Positions 10,138 through 21,900 of a stretch of 58,056 nucleotides of DNA are shown here, one piece after another (the stretch's first letter is position 1; every line of letters starts with the position of its first letter). This DNA is from Tritrichomonas foetus (Eukaryota > Parabasalia > Tritrichomonadida > Tritrichomonadidae). A program made the translations under genes and the position numbers. Location: positions 1 to 58,056 of the forward strand of contig MLAK01001371.1 of the NCBI GenBank assembly GCA_001839685.1. The letters are read 5' to 3'. The notes beneath the pieces are model-generated. The model was given only the letters and a program-made list of their open reading frames with translations, made no database searches and was not told where the DNA came from.

Positions 10138-13100
10138 TTATTTTGTGACTGGATATGCTGATGACAGCATTGTGTAAGGGAATAGCTGCTCCATCTTTGA
10201 ATAATCGAGTCCTGGCACGAATTTTGTGAATTTATCAATTAAAATGAGGAATGGATCGGTTTCACCTGCCTTGCGTTTCGTATAATTATTTGAGAGTGCG
10301 AGGAAGAAAGAGTCAATACCATCTCTGACATTAATTGGATTTGCTTTGTCGAACAAAAGTGGTGCTACTTCAACCATTAGCTCGAAAGCATACGGTAAAA
10401 GATGCATATTGTTCGAAAGTGCGTCTTCATTCGGCATAAAAGAGATTTTATCCCATTTTGTGTTTAGAATCATAGCAGCGATGTAAGTAAAGTATGATTT
10501 TAGATCAGCCGAACATTTTTCGGAATCAGCGAGGAACTTTTTAATGAAATAGAAAGAACGTTCACTACTAACTACTTCATTTAATGTCATTTTAACTTCT
10601 TCTGGATAACCATTTATGGCCTGGAATTGTGTTGCAATGTATCTTCCAACACCAGGAATGGTTTCATCAACAACAAGGGTTATTGCTCTTCGTACCATTT
10701 GTCTCAGTGTTAAACCTACAGCTACACGAAGAAGAGAAGCAGAAGCAACTGTAACATCATTAGAATTAATGATATTGGCGGTAAGTGTACTCGGACTCAA
10801 ATTGCTTGATACTGCAGGATACTTGTCACAGACGACCACTATAATGTCTTGAAGGACCATTTTAGTGAGTGAACAATCTAAATATGTAGCAGCATGCATG
10901 CCAAATGTTCTAAAGATATCAACAAAGTAATTCGTAGAGTATTGTGTTCCTTGTCCGGAAAGACTTGTGAATTTTTGTGCACTTTGAACATAAGCGAATG
11001 TGTTATGTCCTCCTTCAATGAATTCTCGTAATTCTGATGCTATTTTGTGTACAACACGCTGTTCATCAACAACACCACGTGGACATTGGGGAAGTGAAGG
11101 ATCTGTGAAACATTTAGCTTGATTAACAATATCAGAATCAGCGAAAAGTGATTCAGAAATCATTCCATTAAACAATGCCTGTCGATAATCAATTCCAGCA
11201 TTACCAAAGAGTGACCAAACAAATTGTGATGCATCTATAATTGCATGTGAGTTATCGTGAACAGTGAATAAGAGAATTCGAATGACATCATTTGAAAATG
11301 ATGTAATAAAGAAGGATGCAATTTCAATTTTCTCTCCATAAAAATGGATGTAATCAGGAACCATAGAAATGAATTGATTTGCCTGTGTTAATGCTGATAA
11401 TGCTAAACTATTAGCGGTACAATAATCTTGATCAAGAAGTTTCTTTCTAAGTTGTTCTTCGGTTGGACGATTTGTGATATCACCGGAAAAGCTGTAACGC
11501 ATAACAGTTGAGTTCTTATTGGCTAAGAGTTTATTCATAATTGCTCGAATTTGTCCAGATAATAAACCTCTTAAGCTTTGAATTAATGTTCGTAAGACAT
11601 CAATCATTTTGTTATAACATGGTAATACAATATTATCATAGTTGAAGAAAGAGAAACTATGCAAAATTGCAATACTATTATTGATTGGCATGTGATCACA
11701 TTTAAGAAGATTTGTAAATAAAGTGTGATGCCTCCAAAGAGTATGAATTGGACAACATTCAAGGAAAAATCGCGTTGCATCATGAGCTGCTTGACAATGA
11801 AGACTGATTGAAGCTAAATGCTCAAACAATGGATTCATGTAACTAATTCGAAGTTGGCTGGAAAGTTGATTGTATCTATGAAGGGCTCTACCATGTGTCA
11901 ATAAAAGTGGCAGGAAGTCATATTTAACACCAGAATCGAATTCATTCAAATCAATACCTTTGATTGCAGCATGAATAGTTGTGGCTGCTTTGATGATATC
12001 ACCACCAGCTTGTCCGAGACTTGCTGAATTGAATTTATTGATGAGCTCATTTAAATAAAGAGAATCAGCTGTTGATAAATTGTAAATGAAAAATCTTTCA
12101 ACTGTGAATTTTTCACGAACAAAAAATTCAGTGATTTTATCAACAAGGGCAAGAAGTTTAGTTGTAGTAACAATATGTTCTTGATCCCATAGTTTTTGAT
12201 CTCTTAGCCTGAAAAACATTTCAATCTCATAATAAGAAAACGCGCAAATGGCGCGAATTTGATGGATACATCGGACAAATTGATTGAAATCGATTCCAGC
12301 AAAGTTTTCAATATCTTCAGCCAAATAAATCAATTGCTTCATACGATGCAAATGTGTTGATGTGTTTTTAACTTCAACAGTTTTCTCGAGATTATCAAGA
12401 ATGAAAGAAAGAGCATTGCTCGTTTTCCCTGTTGGTTGAAGTTGAGAGAGGCGAATTAATTCACTTGATTTGATTGAGTAGTTTCTGGAAAGATAGAAAA
12501 ATGAAGATTCAGTGAAAACACTTGATCCAAGTGTTGCAAATTGTTGATTGTTGTCCATAAAATCAGGGAATGACATTAAAAAGAAGGTCATCATTTCTTG
12601 GAAGGTGGAAATGTTCGCAAGAAGTGTGAACTCATCAAGAGGCATGGAAAGACCAACAGTGTCTTCAGGAGAGTATTCATAGATTGACAAAAGTGACCAT
12701 TGAAATATCGGCCAGTCAGCAAAAAGTGTTGAGAAAAACGGAAGAATTTGAAAGACAAAAACGGATAAATTGTCTTTGATCTTATCAAGTTCACTTGAAA
12801 TGAATGCAAAAGGTGATTCCTGACACGATCTGACAGTCAATAATAAATCGTCAAATCGACAAAGAAGGCTAAGGGTTTTGACTAGGTTGGATGATGAAAA
12901 AACATTTACAAGGAAAGTAGCTGATGGTATTTTGTGAATGTACATGCAGATTTTACAATATGCATTGAATAATTTGCAGACGCCAAGAGTCACTGGCAAG
13001 TTCCATCGTAAATCGTATTCTCTGGAGTTTTGATTCACCATTTGAAGTTGAAATTGCGCTAATTTGATCCAATAACAAGTGTAATCGAATAATTGAATTA

Positions 13101-13362
13101 ATTGATTCGAACATAAGTCCATTGAGATGACTTCACGAAGTTCGGCAACACTTCCGGAGATTGTCGGCGGAGTGACTCCCTTTCTGATGGCCGAAACGTA
13201 GTCTGAAGAGAACTTCATGAGTTGCTGACCAGTGCTAGATTTTAATTTGGTCATAATTTTCCCATCTTCTCGAAATTCGTTCGATATTTTTTCGAGGTAG
13301 GCAAGGATAAGCTCGGAATGGTGGATGAGGATCTCTGTATCTTCGAATCTACCTTTTGACAT
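10138..13362 (-). CDS. NCKAP1: NCKAP1/Hem (Nap1) family, WAVE complex subunit
   Basis: This 1074-aa, almost all-helical protein has the length and C-terminal signature of NCKAP1/Hem proteins (about 1100 aa). The last 45 residues (DPFLILIDKFTKFVPGLDYS, then LFPYTMLSSAY) align with the family's conserved end of the type SPFL...LLESCFPYVLLRNAY. The segment DIFRTFGMHAATYLDCSLTK matches the family's LLGPYGMKFLSESL-type stretch, and the helical periodicity is typical throughout. Nap1 is a core scaffold of the pentameric WAVE regulatory complex, which relays Rac signals to Arp2/3-driven actin assembly. This fits trichomonads, which turn amoeboid on contact with host cells. The start ATG at 13362 is preceded by an initiator-like TCATAA about 10 bases upstream (13370-13374). 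I did not see Sra1, Abi or WAVE here. Confidence 0.85.
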   Translation of the reverse strand: MSKGRFEDTEILIHHSELILAYLEKISNEFREDGKIMTKLKSSTGQQLMKFSSDYVSAIRKGVTPPTISGSVAELREVISMDLCSNQLIQLFDYTCYWIKLAQFQLQMVNQNSREYDLRWNLPVTLGVCKLFNAYCKICMYIHKIPSATFLVNVFSSSNLVKTLSLLCRFDDLLLTVRSCQESPFAFISSELDKIKDNLSVFVFQILPFFSTLFADWPIFQWSLLSIYEYSPEDTVGLSMPLDEFTLLANISTFQEMMTFFLMSFPDFMDNNQQFATLGSSVFTESSFFYLSRNYSIKSSELIRLSQLQPTGKTSNALSFILDNLEKTVEVKNTSTHLHRMKQLIYLAEDIENFAGIDFNQFVRCIHQIRAICAFSYYEIEMFFRLRDQKLWDQEHIVTTTKLLALVDKITEFFVREKFTVERFFIYNLSTADSLYLNELINKFNSASLGQAGGDIIKAATTIHAAIKGIDLNEFDSGVKYDFLPLLLTHGRALHRYNQLSSQLRISYMNPLFEHLASISLHCQAAHDATRFFLECCPIHTLWRHHTLFTNLLKCDHMPINNSIAILHSFSFFNYDNIVLPCYNKMIDVLRTLIQSLRGLLSGQIRAIMNKLLANKNSTVMRYSFSGDITNRPTEEQLRKKLLDQDYCTANSLALSALTQANQFISMVPDYIHFYGEKIEIASFFITSFSNDVIRILLFTVHDNSHAIIDASQFVWSLFGNAGIDYRQALFNGMISESLFADSDIVNQAKCFTDPSLPQCPRGVVDEQRVVHKIASELREFIEGGHNTFAYVQSAQKFTSLSGQGTQYSTNYFVDIFRTFGMHAATYLDCSLTKMVLQDIIVVVCDKYPAVSSNLSPSTLTANIINSNDVTVASASLLRVAVGLTLRQMVRRAITLVVDETIPGVGRYIATQFQAINGYPEEVKMTLNEVVSSERSFYFIKKFLADSEKCSADLKSYFTYIAAMILNTKWDKISFMPNEDALSNNMHLLPYAFELMVEVAPLLFDKANPINVRDGIDSFFLALSNNYTKRKAGETDPFLILIDKFTKFVPGLDYSKMEQLFPYTMLSSAYPVTK

Positions 13363-13547
13363 GAATTTTTATGATTTTTTTTTATTTTACGATAACAATT
13401 GACATAAAATTCTATGAGATATGAAAAGTTTATTTATTATCAATTTTTGATATAAAGATGATGAAATTTGTGAGAAAATAGCTTTTTGGGAAAATGTCAG
13501 TTAACTTTTCATGTAAAGAAATTGGAACTCTTGTGATTCCACAATTT

Positions 13548-13556
13548 CACTTTTTC
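13548..13556 (-). promoter_or_regulatory. GAAAAAGTG motif upstream of Nap1/Hem
   Basis: On the minus strand this reads GAAAAAGTG, in the same orientation as the Nap1/Hem gene and about 186 bases before its ATG. Confidence 0.3.
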
Positions 13557-13765
13557 TATAATTTTCTCCATTGTAATTTGAATATATTGGAACAGATTAT
13601 CATAGAATTTTTTCACAATATGATTTCTGTTTGACGATGACAAAATGACAATTACCTTCTAAACAATTCGACTACAATTTTTTTTTTGATGGTTATTGAA
13701 ATCTAAAATGACCAGTGATGTGAAAGACATCAATATTATTTAGCTTTCAGGTTCTTGAATATAAG

Positions 13766-13835
13766 GTGCGACCGGGTTTTAACAGTGAGCACTTTTCGTT
13801 AATTTGACGTTTCATTTGACCTTAAATTTAGATCT
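13766..13835 (+). repeat. Small palindromic-family repeat, partial copy
   Basis: GTGCGACCGGGTTTTAACAG and CACTTTTCGTTAATTTGAC match, with substitutions, the reverse complement of the right end of the element at 24163-24252 (GCGACC, GTGAACACTTTTCG, ATTTGACC). It looks like half of that palindrome. Confidence 0.45.
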
Positions 13836-15321
13836 AAATTTGAAATTTCCTTGATGATTTTTATTTATCAATTTAGAATTTCGTTATCAGCTTTGTCGAA
13901 ACTTTATAGTCATAATATATTATGCTGATATTTTTGGTTGATCAAATGGGTAATTATTCAAAACAAAACATATCAGTGTTACTGATTCAGTAATCTGTTA
14001 AAACAATATTTATTACAATATCATTAAAATATTTCTGTAATATTAGTCAAGGGCGTAAATAGATACAGAAAACATGATGCCACGATTAATAGGTTTCGAT
14101 GCTTTGGAATGTCATCATTTTCTGATTTACTGCTTCATCAACAAAAGTTGTCATTCATGCAACTATTCCATCAGGTTGTAAATCTGCAAAAGCACCATCA
14201 ATATGGGATAGAGAGGTGTTGTTGGAAATCGAATATGCAGTTGAGCTTTCTTTGAGCGAATAAAAATAAGTCACACTATTGTTAAAGTTCCCTTGTCGAT
14301 CTACTCCATCTGATCTAGAAATTTATCTGTTAATCATTAGAACACAATGATGAGTGATTGTTTAAATGATAAAATAATTCAATCTAATACTCATAATCAA
14401 TCTGTTATTTTATCTCATATATTTCTGTTGAGTTTTTAAATCATTGCATTCATGCATCAATGATTAAAAATCTGATTAATATCCTATTGTTAATAAAACA
14501 CTATAAAAGACATTCAAATACTTTATAATGCAGTTTCTTATTATCATTCAGGTAAATTCGAAATAATAATATAATATTGGAAATTTCGCTTATTGATCAA
14601 AATATCGATAATATGGACTTGTGATTCATTTTTTTCTCACAATAATTATTTTTAACATTTTGTCATCGGTTTCGAATTAATGATACGAATTTATCAATAT
14701 GCTTATTGAGACTTTTTCATGAGAAATCCTAGCAATTTTTGATTCAATACAATGCATTTTGATTGTCAATTAAATAGCTCCAATTCCTCTAATTGCCAAA
14801 TATGTGAGAGCAAAATAATTTATTATTTTGCTCAAAAATTTAGAAAAGTAACTGATGAAGGAGAACATGCTTTCTCATTACTCAATTTCCTAAAATAATT
14901 CAGGAAATCCGATTGCTATTATTTCGAAATTTTTCAAAAGTTGGAAATTACGTTTATTTAAGCATTTAGAATAGATTTTTAGAAATCAAAGTGAATTCAT
15001 TATATGTTTTATCGAATAAATTTATTGTGAACTATGTGAAAGAAGAAATTTTGGATTTCAGAAGAATTCTTTCTATTTCTTCATAAAATTTCAGACACAT
15101 TGAAATTTCATAAAATAACAATTCTGAATATATTGAACTTAGAAATAACTTATGAAAATTGAGAAACGAAAACAAAACCGAAAAAAGAGAAATCGAGTTT
15201 TTCAAAGAAATGGTTTTTTTTTCTCCTCTGGCTATCGTCTTGATTGACTTAATGGCTGAATAAAAAACTGATCAAGGTATGGTAGAGCTCTGTTTATCAT
15301 CCAACTAATTTTCCATCAGTT
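13836..15321. other. Gene-poor spacer with a decayed coding fragment
   Basis: This is mostly unstructured A+T-rich DNA. On the minus strand, 14322-14086 reads as a plausible protein remnant: SDGVDRQGNFNNSVTYFYSL and STAYSISNNTSLSHIDGAF, interrupted by TGA at about 14142. I do not recognise the family, and no intact frame surrounds it. Confidence 0.3.
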
Positions 15322-15661
15322 CAGAGTTTCCCGAATATTCTTTGAAAATATAATTTTTTTTTAAGAAATGTTTCTATGTTGGTGAACTTTTTCTAAATCA
15401 TTTTCCAAGATGCCTCAATTTGTCAATCATTATACGTGAAATTCTGGATTATACGTTAGCTGACGGAGAAACTATTTCAAATTTTTTGAAAGTCTATTAT
15501 TTATCATCTGAGTTTCCCGTATAATGATGGATATTAATATTTTTTGAAAGTATATATTTATATATATTTTTTGTAAGAAATACTTACACGTTTGTTAACT
15601 TTTTCTAAAAGATTTTCAACGACGTCTCAATTTATCAATAATTGTTCGGGAAATTCTGATT
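15322..15661 (+). repeat. Diverged direct duplication upstream of the surface gene
   Basis: Two copies about 187 bp apart (15322-15450 and 15508-15661) share an ordered set of words: GAGTTTCCCG, a T-rich tract, GTAAGAAAT or TTAAGAAAT, GTTGGTGAACTTTTTCTAAA versus GTTTGTTAACTTTTTCTAAA, and GTCTCAATTTATCAAT. They lie within 460 bases of the start of the Thr-rich surface gene and could be duplicated promoter DNA. Confidence 0.5.
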
Positions 15662-15776
15662 CACTTCAATGAATATTACAAATATATTTCATTTTTTCTA
15701 TGAATTTGAATTGTATTCAAAAATAATATTCATATAAAATGGTCAAAGTATGACCGAAACAATTCACTTTTAAGTG

Positions 15777-17847
15777 ATGTTGTTATTATACTTAGCTTTT
15801 ACAGTTTTCAGCAAAACGAACACTCAAGCAGTTAAACAGAACCAAAACGCAGATACAACAACAACAACAACAACAACAACAACCGACTCAACAACAACAA
15901 CAACCGATTCAACAACAACAACAACCGATTCAACAACCACGACAACAACCGACTCAACAACAACTACAACAGATTCAACCACAACCACAACAGATTCAAC
16001 AACAACAACCACAACAACCGATTCAACAACAACAACCACCGACTCAACAACAACAACAACAGATTCAACAACTACAACAACAGATTCAACAACAACAACA
16101 ACAGACTCCACAACCACAACAACAACCGATTCAACAACCACAACTACAGATTCAACCACAACAACAACCGATTCAACAACNNNNNNNNNNNNNNNNNNNN
16201 NNNNNNNNNNNNNNNNNNNNNNNNNNNNNNNNNNNNNNNNNNNNNNNNNNNNNNNNNNNNNNNNNNNNNNNNNNNNNNNNNNNNNNNNNNNNNNNNNNNN
16301 NNNNNNNNNNNNNNNNNNNNNNNNNNNNNNNNNNNNNNNNNNNNNNNNNNNNNNNNNNNNNNNNNNNNNNNNNNNNNNNNNNNNNNNNNNNNNNNNNNNN
16401 NNNNNNNNNNNNNNNNNNNNNNNNNNNNNNNNNNNNNNNNNNNNNNNNNNNNNNNNNNNNNNNNNNNNNNNNNNNNNNNNNNNNNNNNNNNNNNNNNNNN
16501 NNNNNNNNNNNNNNNNNNNNNNNNNNNNNNNNNNNNNNNNNNNNNNNNNNNNNNNNNNNNACAACAACCGATTCAACAACCACAACTACAGATTCAACAA
16601 CAACTGAAACAACAAGTGCTACAAATGTTACAGAAACAGAAACCCCATCCACAACAAACCAAACCACTACAGTTACCACCACTGAAGCCAACCAAACAAA
16701 TACAGAATCTCAGACATCTACAGTCACTACAAACACAACAACACAAGAATATGACATTAATATTAACAGCAACACCGAGAACAAGAACCAGAGCTACAAA
16801 CACAACAACACAAGAATATGACATTAATATTAACAGCAACACCGAGAACAAGAACCAGAGCTACAAACACAACAACACAAGAATATGACATTAATATTAA
16901 CAGCAACACCGAGAACAAGAACCAGAGCTACAAACACAACAACACAATCTTCTACTTCAACCATACCTCCAACAGAAACTCAGCCAAGCGAAGTAAATCC
17001 ACCCGAAAGTGAAAGTTCAACAGTCATTGTAAAAGAAGAAGAAGATGGAAAACTAACCATTGATCAAGAAACATTGAATGAGATCAAAAAGAATAATAAT
17101 ACAATCTATACCCAAGAAACAGGTGCCAATAAAACAATTACATTTAATGACGGTGGCGCAAACAATATTTATTTCCAACCCAAAGTCACCACAGAATCCA
17201 CAGCTTCTATCACTTTTGAAAAGCAGACCGAATCAAGCGCACCAGTTCAAACAGGTGTTATTGCTCAGCCCAAAGTTGACACTACTGTTAACATCGAAAG
17301 TCCAAACATCAACCTAAACGTTAAAGGAGAAGGAACATTAACATTGCAAACATCAGACAAAGCAAAAGTTCCAGAATTTAAAGTGGCAAGTGGCAGTTTG
17401 AAAGGAGAAGAAGTACTGACTATTCAAACCGGCGATAAAATACCAGTAGTTGTTGAAGAACTTGACCTCTATTCAAGCCCACAATTCATTGCAAAAAGTG
17501 GCTCCAACGTAACAGTCAAGACAATTAATGTTCAACAACGTGCAAGTCCAAAAATCGAAAACTGCAAGATTGAAAGTAAAATCACAACTGGCCTTAGCTC
17601 TACTTTAACTTTAGGTAAAAATGTCGACATCTCCTCTGCTGATGTCACCGTCACTTATAATCAATACGCCACTCCATCATCATCAGTATTTGCCGGAAAT
17701 TTGACAAGCCCTCCAAAATCAATTCAATTACAATCGTTGGGCCTGGGCGTCGTTTTAGAAGCTTCAGAATCTGAAAAGACATTAACCATCGCTGACAACT
17801 TACAAGATTGCAAATCATGGAAAAATGCACTCGATTTATCGAAGTAA
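15777..17847 (+). CDS. Thr-rich mucin-like surface protein, gapped and interrupted
   Basis: The protein starts at ATG 15777 with a short signal peptide (MLLLYLAFTVFS). A long mucin-like tract of DSTTTTT units follows, probably O-glycosylated; it contains a 380-base N gap (16181-16560). After the gap the tract becomes more varied (TETPSTTNQTTTVTTTEANQ). At 16741 the frame enters three exact copies of a 67-bp repeat. Because 67 is not a multiple of three, each copy is read in a new frame, and the second meets TGA at 16819-16821. After three copies the original frame is restored (NTTTQSSTSTIPPTETQPSE). A beta-rich, N-glycosylation-rich ectodomain of about 280 aa then runs to TAA at 17845-17847. 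The same frame continues into a membrane anchor (separate entry). It is either a pseudogene, a repeat-collapse artefact or a variable antigen. It resembles trichomonad surface adhesin-like proteins in layout. Confidence 0.65.
16181..16560. other. Assembly gap (380 N) inside the Thr-rich repeat
   Basis: A run of N of probably estimated length sits in the DSTTTTT repeats. The reading frame before the gap (phase of 15777) and after it (phase of 16561) therefore cannot be compared, and the repeat number is unknown. Confidence 0.95.
16741..16941 (+). repeat. Three tandem copies of a 67-bp unit
   Basis: Copies at 16741-16807, 16808-16874 and 16875-16941 are identical by eye and start ACACAAGAATATGACATTAA. 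The flanking ACACAA continues after the third copy, as expected for unequal crossing-over or slippage. Three copies add 201 bases (67 codons), so the downstream frame is kept but a stop falls in copy two. Confidence 0.9.
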
Positions 17848-18069
17848 GATCAATATTATAACTCAGCAAGATGTGAAAATCAAAAATTAATTGTTTCCAC
17901 CAAAAAGCCTAATTCATCACTTAGTGCTGGTGCAATTGCAGGAATTGTTATTGGATGTGTTGTAGTCGTTGCAGTAATTGTTGGTGTTGCAATTTATGTA
18001 ACAAAGAAGGGTAATAACTCATTAGGAATTGATTCAACAATCAGCGAAGATGATTCAATCGCAATTTAA
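17848..18069 (+). pseudogene. Membrane anchor and tail, in frame beyond the TAA
   Basis: Directly after the TAA at 17845-17847 the same frame stays open for 73 codons. It reads SARCENQKLIVSTKKP, a typical single transmembrane helix (GAIAGIVIGCVVVVAVIVGV), a YVTKKGNN stop-transfer and an acidic tail ending SEDDSIAI, then TAA. A Cys just before the stop codon (LQDCKSW) and one after it (SARCENQ) would form the usual juxtamembrane pair. This is the expected end of a type I surface protein. The TAA either truncates the protein to a secreted form, is read through, or is an error. Confidence 0.7.
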
Positions 18070-18961
18070 ATTCGAGGAAATCGATTTTTTTATAAATATC
18101 ATTTTTTACCATATTCTATTATCCATTATTTGTATGTTGCACAAACTTCGTTGAAATATATCATTATAAAAGTGAACCAGAAAACTATTTTTAGATTTTT
18201 TCTTTACTTTTTCTTTCTTTTTTTTTTTTTTTTTTTGATCATTCATCGACCATTTATGTTAACAATAATCAGCTTTTTAATACACACTCAAAAAGTTTAA
18301 GGATAATTCCAAAATTCAATCTATTCGTTCCTAAATGCTATAATCTTTGTTTCATTCATTGCATTTACTGGATTGATGCGCTGATTGGAATCACATCCAC
18401 TAAATTCCAAAATTCGAATAAATTATCAATCATCAATTTAATTTTTTAGTCTCAAATTTTTTCCCATTATAAAACGAGTTGTGCACCATTACGATTGAAA
18501 TATATTTAGAAACTATTTTTAAATCGTAATATCAGAACGAATTCATGTCGACAGTTTCGACTCGACACACCCAAATTTGGCTTAATTAATGCAAATAGAA
18601 TTATTGCAAACAACATTTCATCGTTTATATTTTCAATATCGCATTGATCAGAGATCAGTTTAAACTACGAATTAAATTGAAAATCATTAAACATAATGTG
18701 GGTATTTTTCATATCAAGTTGAAACTGATAAGAAAAGGAGATCATTAAGAGCAAAAGTATTTCTGAAAAACATTCCATTTGATGAAGTATTTTATAACAA
18801 AAAAAAAAAAATTTTTTTTCTTTGTACATACTATTTAATAAACAAACAGTTTTTCCCTCTCCGTAAAAATGAAAATTGATTTTCATTTATTGGATAGAGT
18901 AATAAAAAACATTTCATATATATAAAACAAACACAAAAAATTCAAATAATCTTTTTCTTTC
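18070..18961. other. Intergenic, no gene seen
   Basis: A+T-rich spacer between the surface gene and the 3' end of the cyclase, with an 18-base T run near 18219. A 73-codon minus frame (18665-18886) has no support. Confidence 0.5.
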
Positions 18962-21900
18962 TTATCCAGAAGAAAGATAGCCAGAAACAAGGTAGGTTTG
19001 CATTTCTTGACCTTTAAAAATAATATTTTCTGTTTTCTTAGTTAAAAATTCATCTTCATTAATAATACTCAGAACATGATGCGGAATATGAACATTCATT
19101 GGAACTCCAGTCTTTTCTAATTCGCTTGCAAGGGAAATTGTGTCCCCAAGAACTTCAAAGGATGGCTTCAACAAATTCAACAATCCTGCAATTACTGGTC
19201 CACCAGTATTTAAACCAACTCTTATCCTTAAAGAAAGAGAAGTTTGAACATTAATCAGATCTAAAGCCGAAATTACATCCAAACCAAAAGAAATGGCTTG
19301 AAATGCATGAACTTGTGGTTGATTTACTTCATCAAAGATTCCACCAGCTGCAAGATAATTATCACCAAGTGATTTAATTTTAGTAAGTTTATTAAAACTA
19401 CCTAAAATACGATCAAATTGTTCAATTAAAATATTTAAAGTATTCATAACTAAAGATGGTTCAACAGTTGAAGACCATTTGCTAAACTCAACAATATCTA
19501 TAAAAACAATTGAAGCGCTTTGAACAGAAAAACAAATATTTGGTTCACAATTCATTACACGAGTCACAATTGGCTGTGGAAGAACTTGTGCAAGAAGATT
19601 ACTTATTTTCTGTTTTTCTGAATCGAGTTTCGTTTGACAATCTACAAAAGCTGTAATATTTTTAATCTCAAGTGAGAAAATTGAAAGAAAATCAGGTAAT
19701 ATTGGTTCGTTTTGTATTTCACCATCTCCATTGACAGCAATCAATGAAAGATGAAGAAGTTTATTTTCTTCATTAATAGTTACATCAATATCACCTGAAA
19801 AACATGGTGAAACTCTTGCAGACATTATTTTTCGTAAGGCCGAATCAAAACTTAAATAAGATGATTCTTTTCCTTTTGCTGGAACGAAAAGATCAAATAA
19901 AGATGTTCCAATTTTGAATTCGCCGAAAAGTTTCTCAAACGCAGAATTCGTACTATGTATAACAAGTTCTTTATTTAAAAATATAGCAGCATCAGGTAAA
20001 TGAGCAATTAGTTTTTCATAAAAATCACTACTTTCTTCATTATCCTCATTTTCATCAGAAGTAAAATCATTGGATAAAATTTTGACTATTTTTCTACTTT
20101 GTAAAACAATATTGGGTTGACAAAAGAGCATCAACCTCATAGCCCATTGGGCAACTTCACCACTTTGTTTAAATGGAGGAATTAATAAAATTCCGCATAT
20201 GAATATAATTAAATCAAAAATAATAACAGGAACAGTAATATATGTTATTTGAACATAATCTTGAAGTTCATTTGCACACGCAATTGAATCATTCACAGTT
20301 CTTAATACAATATCAGGATATGATGTATTAAATATCCATGATAAAGCAGAATTAAATAATGGATATATCAATGTTATATTACCAGGCTTATACATAAGCT
20401 GATAGAAGAAATTTTGGAATAACATTTCAAGATAAACCATTGCATTTTCAAGTGATAACATTTCTAAGATTGTGTCATCAGAATCTGGCAAACTTATTGT
20501 AATTTCTGGACTTGTTGTGAAATCATCAATAATATCAGTAGAGATTCCACTTAATCCAGAAGAATTATATGAAGAATCACCAAAACGATATTTATGCATA
20601 TGATGAGGAATGGAATTAATTAAATAAAGTGTCTCTCGAATTATTTCTTCACGTGATTGCATTAAAGAAAATGGGTATCCGGTCATATTATACATCATAA
20701 CACGATATCCATTTAAAAGAATTGAAGAAAACGTGGAATGAAGATCAGAAGCAGCGCTCATAACAGAACAAAGTTTAGGGAAATGTTTTGTTAGATATCT
20801 TTGAGAATAAATAATAAATAAAAGTGTACAAATAACAGAAATAGAAAATATGCATAAAATTACGTAAACTGGGTAGTATGAATAATTGACATGATATTGA
20901 TTTTGCATCATTGTTAAAGCTCTTAATGAATGTTCTTCTTGCGAAGTTAAAATGTGAGTATTTTCTTCATCATTATGTTTACCTGATTGTGAATTAAGTT
21001 TTCCAACAATAGAAGAAATTGTATTTTTAGGAAGTGATTTAAAACATCGAAAAAGCGCACCTTTTTCTTGATGCATTTTCGTAAATACAAAAGCAGTTAT
21101 TCCTAAAAAAATAAATAATGCAACAAGACCAGTTGACATTACAATACGCATTGTATTTTTAAAGTTTTCTTGCATCATTACTCGAATTTCATCTGTATAA
21201 ACATCTGAAAATTTAATAGATTGATTTAAAAAATGACTAGTACTTAATAAATAAGTCCAAATTGCTCGAAATTCAAATGCTCGAGTTGTTCGAACGATGA
21301 CATATCTCATTGCAGTTTCAGCACAATTGCTTAAATAGAATTCATATGAGCCATATTTTTCACCATATGTTTCATTTGGAAAGACCTTAATATAGTTCAT
21401 CGTATCCGTGAATAATAAAGTTAAAGTTTCATTAAAGTACCCAGTTTTATACATTTTTGGGAATTTTGTATTTATGCTATTTAATAGCACAGTTAACAAT
21501 CGAAACCGTTCAATTATATTGGTAATATCTTCTTGATCGATTCCTAGAACATCGACGTAGTTACTTTTCAGAATTTGATTTTTATTTAGTAAAAAATTTG
21601 TATAAACTACAAATGTATTTGCTAAAGAAACTTGTTCCAAACTTATATCTTCAACTAAACTTATACATTCGTTGTTAATTTTCATATGATTAAGCACATA
21701 AAGAACGAAGAAAATAGTCATTATTGGAAAAATTAAAGAAACAGATGAAAAAATAAGTACTGGACCATATTTCATAGATGGTAAATGAACGCTATCAATC
21801 ATTGCTTCAATATATTTTTGTTGAGATTTATCTTCAGTTGGATCATTCATGTCTCCAATTGTCCCCAGGTTTGCAATTGATGCAATTGATTGACTGTGGC

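Noticed and set aside
15824..16851. Long minus frames opposite the Thr-rich tract, rich in Val, Glu and Ser
   Set aside because: They are the complement of ACA/ACC-type Thr codons and include the N gap; an antisense by-product of the repeat.
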